Assembly: GCA_965228575.1 (NCBI GenBank)
Contig: CBDDHW010000007.1
Coordinates: 1 to 64,000 of the forward strand
Direction: 5' to 3'
Source: UBA11612 sp965228575
GTDB taxonomy: Bacteria; Pseudomonadota; Alphaproteobacteria; Rhodospirillales; Rhodospirillaceae
DNA: 64,000 bases
The notes beneath the pieces were generated by a model that did not search any database, was not told where the DNA came from, and was given only the letters and a program-made list of their open reading frames with translations. Each line of letters opens with the position of its first letter. Positions within the stretch are counted from its first letter, which is position 1. Shown one piece after another: positions 62,163 through 64,000 of this stretch. The position numbers and the translations under genes were made by a program.

Positions 62163-62396
62163 ATGTCCCAGTCACAAGACGAAATGATTGCGTCCCCATG
62201 CATTAGCGTTTGCACCGTCGATCGGGTGCGTGGAATGTGTATTGGATGTCTGCGAACCCTCGATGAGATTGGTGGGTGGCGGATAATGACCATCGAGCAG
62301 AAAAAGGCCGTAATCGAAGCGTGCGCCGAGCGTGCGAAAGTTTTTTCGCCCCGCGACAAAAGCGGAGTCCCGTTAAAGACCTCACCGAAAGATTGA
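62163..62396 (+). CDS. DUF1289 small cysteine protein
   Basis: 77 residues with the DUF1289 motif SPCISVCTVD-x6-CIGCLRTLDEI, whose four cysteines probably bind a metal or iron-sulfur cluster; common in proteobacteria, function unknown. The ATG at 62163 (AGG upstream) is preferred to a GTG nine bases earlier. Confidence 0.88.
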   Translation: MSQSQDEMIASPCISVCTVDRVRGMCIGCLRTLDEIGGWRIMTIEQKKAVIEACAERAKVFSPRDKSGVPLKTSPKD

Positions 62397-62536
62397 AGCG
62401 ATTCTCCACATTGGGGAATCTCAGGCTAAAATCAGGCCTGAAAATATCAGAGGATTCCTCACTTTTTGCACTACATTTGGTGTCCATAATCCCAGTTGGT
62501 ACAATTTATTGTTATCTAGCTGATCGAGTCTGAACC

Positions 62537-62809
62537 ATGGACCAAGGACCTTCAGTGTCGCAGGCCATCGAGGTTGTGCGAAAAGTGCGCGATGCGGCGG
62601 TAGCGATTCCGCCCGTCGCTATCCCGTCCGCCCTAGACGATCTTCAGGGTATTGTCGCGCGCGCAATTTCCATGGCGCGGGCGTCCGGGCGAGACTATGT
62701 CGCACAAAGTCACCTTGCCGCTGCCGCGGTGGCGCAGGTCCGTCCGGATTTAACGCCGGTCCAGGTGTTCGACGCCGTTCGGAGGGTGCGCGAACACAAC
62801 GCGGTTTAA
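62537..62809 (+). CDS. Small hypothetical protein
   Basis: 90 residues, largely alpha-helical by composition (rich in Ala, Val and Arg), ending VFDAVRRVREHNAV. No membrane segment or known motif. The codon use fits its neighbours and the frame is closed by a stop shortly before a weak hairpin. No family recognised. Confidence 0.6.
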   Translation: MDQGPSVSQAIEVVRKVRDAAVAIPPVAIPSALDDLQGIVARAISMARASGRDYVAQSHLAAAAVAQVRPDLTPVQVFDAVRRVREHNAV

Positions 62810-62835
62810 GCAAAGCCTTCTTTTTTTGACCTGAC

Positions 62836-62853
62836 GCCGCGTGGTGCGGCTTT
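62836..62853 (+). terminator. Weak hairpin with short T-run
   Basis: GCCGC/GCGGC stem with a five-base loop followed by TTTCT, just after the small hypothetical gene and before the convergent methyltransferase. A weak terminator at best. Confidence 0.3.
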
Positions 62854-62856
62854 CTG

Positions 62857-63636
62857 TCACGCGCGCTGAGCAACAATAAAAATTCGACGGACCGCAAATA
62901 CGGTTTCGCCGTTTTTCTCGCGGGGATAATGAGGGCTGATGGCTGCTGAATAGTCGTCTAGGAACTCTGAGCGCCCCGTGCCGTCCAGTTGGCTGAGGAC
63001 TGGTGTTAAACCCGCACCCGACATCCATTCAATAACCGGGTTTTCTCCAGACAAGATGTGGTGATACGTGGTTTCCCAAATATCGATACTGGTCGATAAG
63101 GGCCTCAATATTTCGTAGTAACGCTGAGCCGGATACTCGTCGGGATGGGGTTTTGCATCTTTCAGCCGATCCCGCCATTTGGGTAACGCTGCCACGTCCC
63201 GTATGCATTTGTGGTAAGGCGCGGAGGTCGTCATCGGCATCTGCACAGCCAGAATTCCTCCAGATTGGGCGCTCGCTAAAAGGCGAGGAAAAAGAACCTC
63301 GTGTGTACCGAGCCATTGCAAAGACGCGTTTGCGAAAACCAGAGCTGCTGCTTCGGGAGCAGACCACGTCGCAATGTCGCCCAAGGTCCAGTTGATATTT
63401 TGCGCGCGAGCGTGTTGTTGGGCTTTCTCCAGCATATCTGCCGAAGAATCCAATCCGGTGACGTCTCGATCAGTCCAGCGATCCTTGAGCTTAACAGTTA
63501 AGTTTCCTGGACCGCATCCTAGATCATATATTGCACCGTCCTGCGCAAGGGAGAGATGGGAGATCAAATCGTCGGCCGGGCGGGCCCGATACGCCGCGAA
63601 TTGCAGATATGTATTTGGATCCCAAATGCCTGACAT
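62857..63636 (-). CDS. tam: Trans-aconitate 2-methyltransferase
   Basis: 259 residues of the Tam family: WDPNTYLQFAAYRARPADDL start, SAM-binding DLGCGPGNLT and GLDSSADML, then FANASLQWLGTHE and PAQRYYEIL. It methylates trans-aconitate, removing an inhibitor of the citric acid cycle. Stand-alone gene. Confidence 0.93.
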   Translation of the reverse strand: MSGIWDPNTYLQFAAYRARPADDLISHLSLAQDGAIYDLGCGPGNLTVKLKDRWTDRDVTGLDSSADMLEKAQQHARAQNINWTLGDIATWSAPEAAALVFANASLQWLGTHEVLFPRLLASAQSGGILAVQMPMTTSAPYHKCIRDVAALPKWRDRLKDAKPHPDEYPAQRYYEILRPLSTSIDIWETTYHHILSGENPVIEWMSGAGLTPVLSQLDGTGRSEFLDDYSAAISPHYPREKNGETVFAVRRIFIVAQRA

Positions 63637-63681
63637 GAATTGGAGTCCTATCGGAGCCTATAATGACACCAGGTCAAATCC

Positions 63682-64000
63682 CTACGAGTTGGGCTGAGTG
63701 TCATCTAAGAATGCCGCTAAGGGAGGTTGCGCAAGCCCGGCTGCATTTCCTCCACGCTCGATCGCATCTTCTAGAGCTTGCTCGGCGCGTCGGAGAATAT
63801 CTCCCGCCCATCTATCATTGTCGTGGAGCTCAGCTGCTCCTATCGAGATTGTAAATGACAAGCTCTCTCCATTCGCACTTACTTTAAGGTGAGAAATTTC
63901 CTTACACATCCGCTGCGCTAAAGTTATTGCGCCGTGTCCTTCTGTCTCAGGAAGGAGGGCGAGAAAGCGATGAGGGCTTAAACGACCAAAGCTGTCACAA
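63682..64000 (-). CDS. Partial GGDEF-domain protein, degenerate active site
   Basis: The last ~105 residues of a protein whose start lies beyond the window edge. The order FGRLSPHRFLALLPET, LAQRMCKEI, FTISIGAAEL and ILRRAEQALEDAIERGGN is the GGDEF-domain pattern, but the catalytic GGDEF signature is replaced by RLSPHRF, so it should not make cyclic di-GMP. Possibly a signalling or regulatory protein. Confidence 0.7.
   Translation of the reverse strand, partial: CDSFGRLSPHRFLALLPETEGHGAITLAQRMCKEISHLKVSANGESLSFTISIGAAELHDNDRWAGDILRRAEQALEDAIERGGNAAGLAQPPLAAFLDDTQPNS

Noticed and set aside
1..64000. CRISPR arrays, insertion sequences, integrases and phage genes
   Set aside because: No regularly spaced repeats, transposase motifs or phage structural genes were found on reading the window.

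Overview
The window looks like chromosomal DNA of a free-living alphaproteobacterium, probably a Rhodospirillales-type lineage. The evidence is the combination of a near-complete hopanoid (hpn) gene set, class I lysyl-tRNA synthetase, DUF1489 and DUF1289 proteins, CtaA haem A synthase and a CIRCE-controlled groESL. Gene density is high with short spacers. I saw no rRNA, tRNA, insertion sequence, phage or CRISPR array. The exact taxon is inference.

Layout. 0-1.5 kb: a spermidine-synthase-like enzyme split into a membrane half and a lipoprotein catalytic half. 1.8-16.7 kb: the isoprenoid/hopanoid block. ispH and hpnH run forward and meet the reverse series hpnC-hpnB-dxs-hpnD-hpnE-shc-hpnG; an exported amidase, a YqaA/DedA protein and the hpnO aminotransferase lie next to it. 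hpnM (21.9 kb) and hpnN (25.4-28 kb) complete precursor supply (Dxs, IspH), squalene formation (HpnC/D/E), cyclisation (Shc), side-chain addition and processing (HpnH, HpnG, HpnO) and transport (HpnN, HpnM). 17.7-21.6 kb: a MoxR-DUF58-VWA chaperone module followed by a membrane-anchored trypsin-like protease. 22.5-25 kb: a RimB-RimK-AstE-like module, probably for glutamate tagging of ribosomal protein S6. 28-38 kb: mixed housekeeping and envelope genes (cold-shock protein, family 61 and family 2 glycosyltransferases, pirin, histidine kinase, TldD, CtaA, lipid-A-synthase N-terminal-like protein). 38.1-40.2 kb: groESL behind a CIRCE operator.

40.9-50.2 kb holds a DinG-type helicase, lysS, a large fatty-acyl-AMP ligase/ACP/SGNH protein, a FadE-type acyl-CoA dehydrogenase and the tail of a FadN-type protein. 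All five are broken by single-base length changes, mostly in homopolymers. Repairing each run restores the family sequence. I count about 15 such events here and none in the long genes outside, so a local sequencing or assembly problem is the best explanation. Up to 55.4 kb the reverse strand carries a beta-oxidation operon (fadD, thiolase, fadN-like, fadE-like), with an SCP2 protein upstream.

56-64 kb: a protein with a degenerate EAL domain next to a Cache-HAMP-SpoIIE phosphatase, then DUF1489, an EamA transporter, MsrB, QueF, DUF1289, Tam methyltransferase, and at the right edge the end of a degenerate GGDEF protein.
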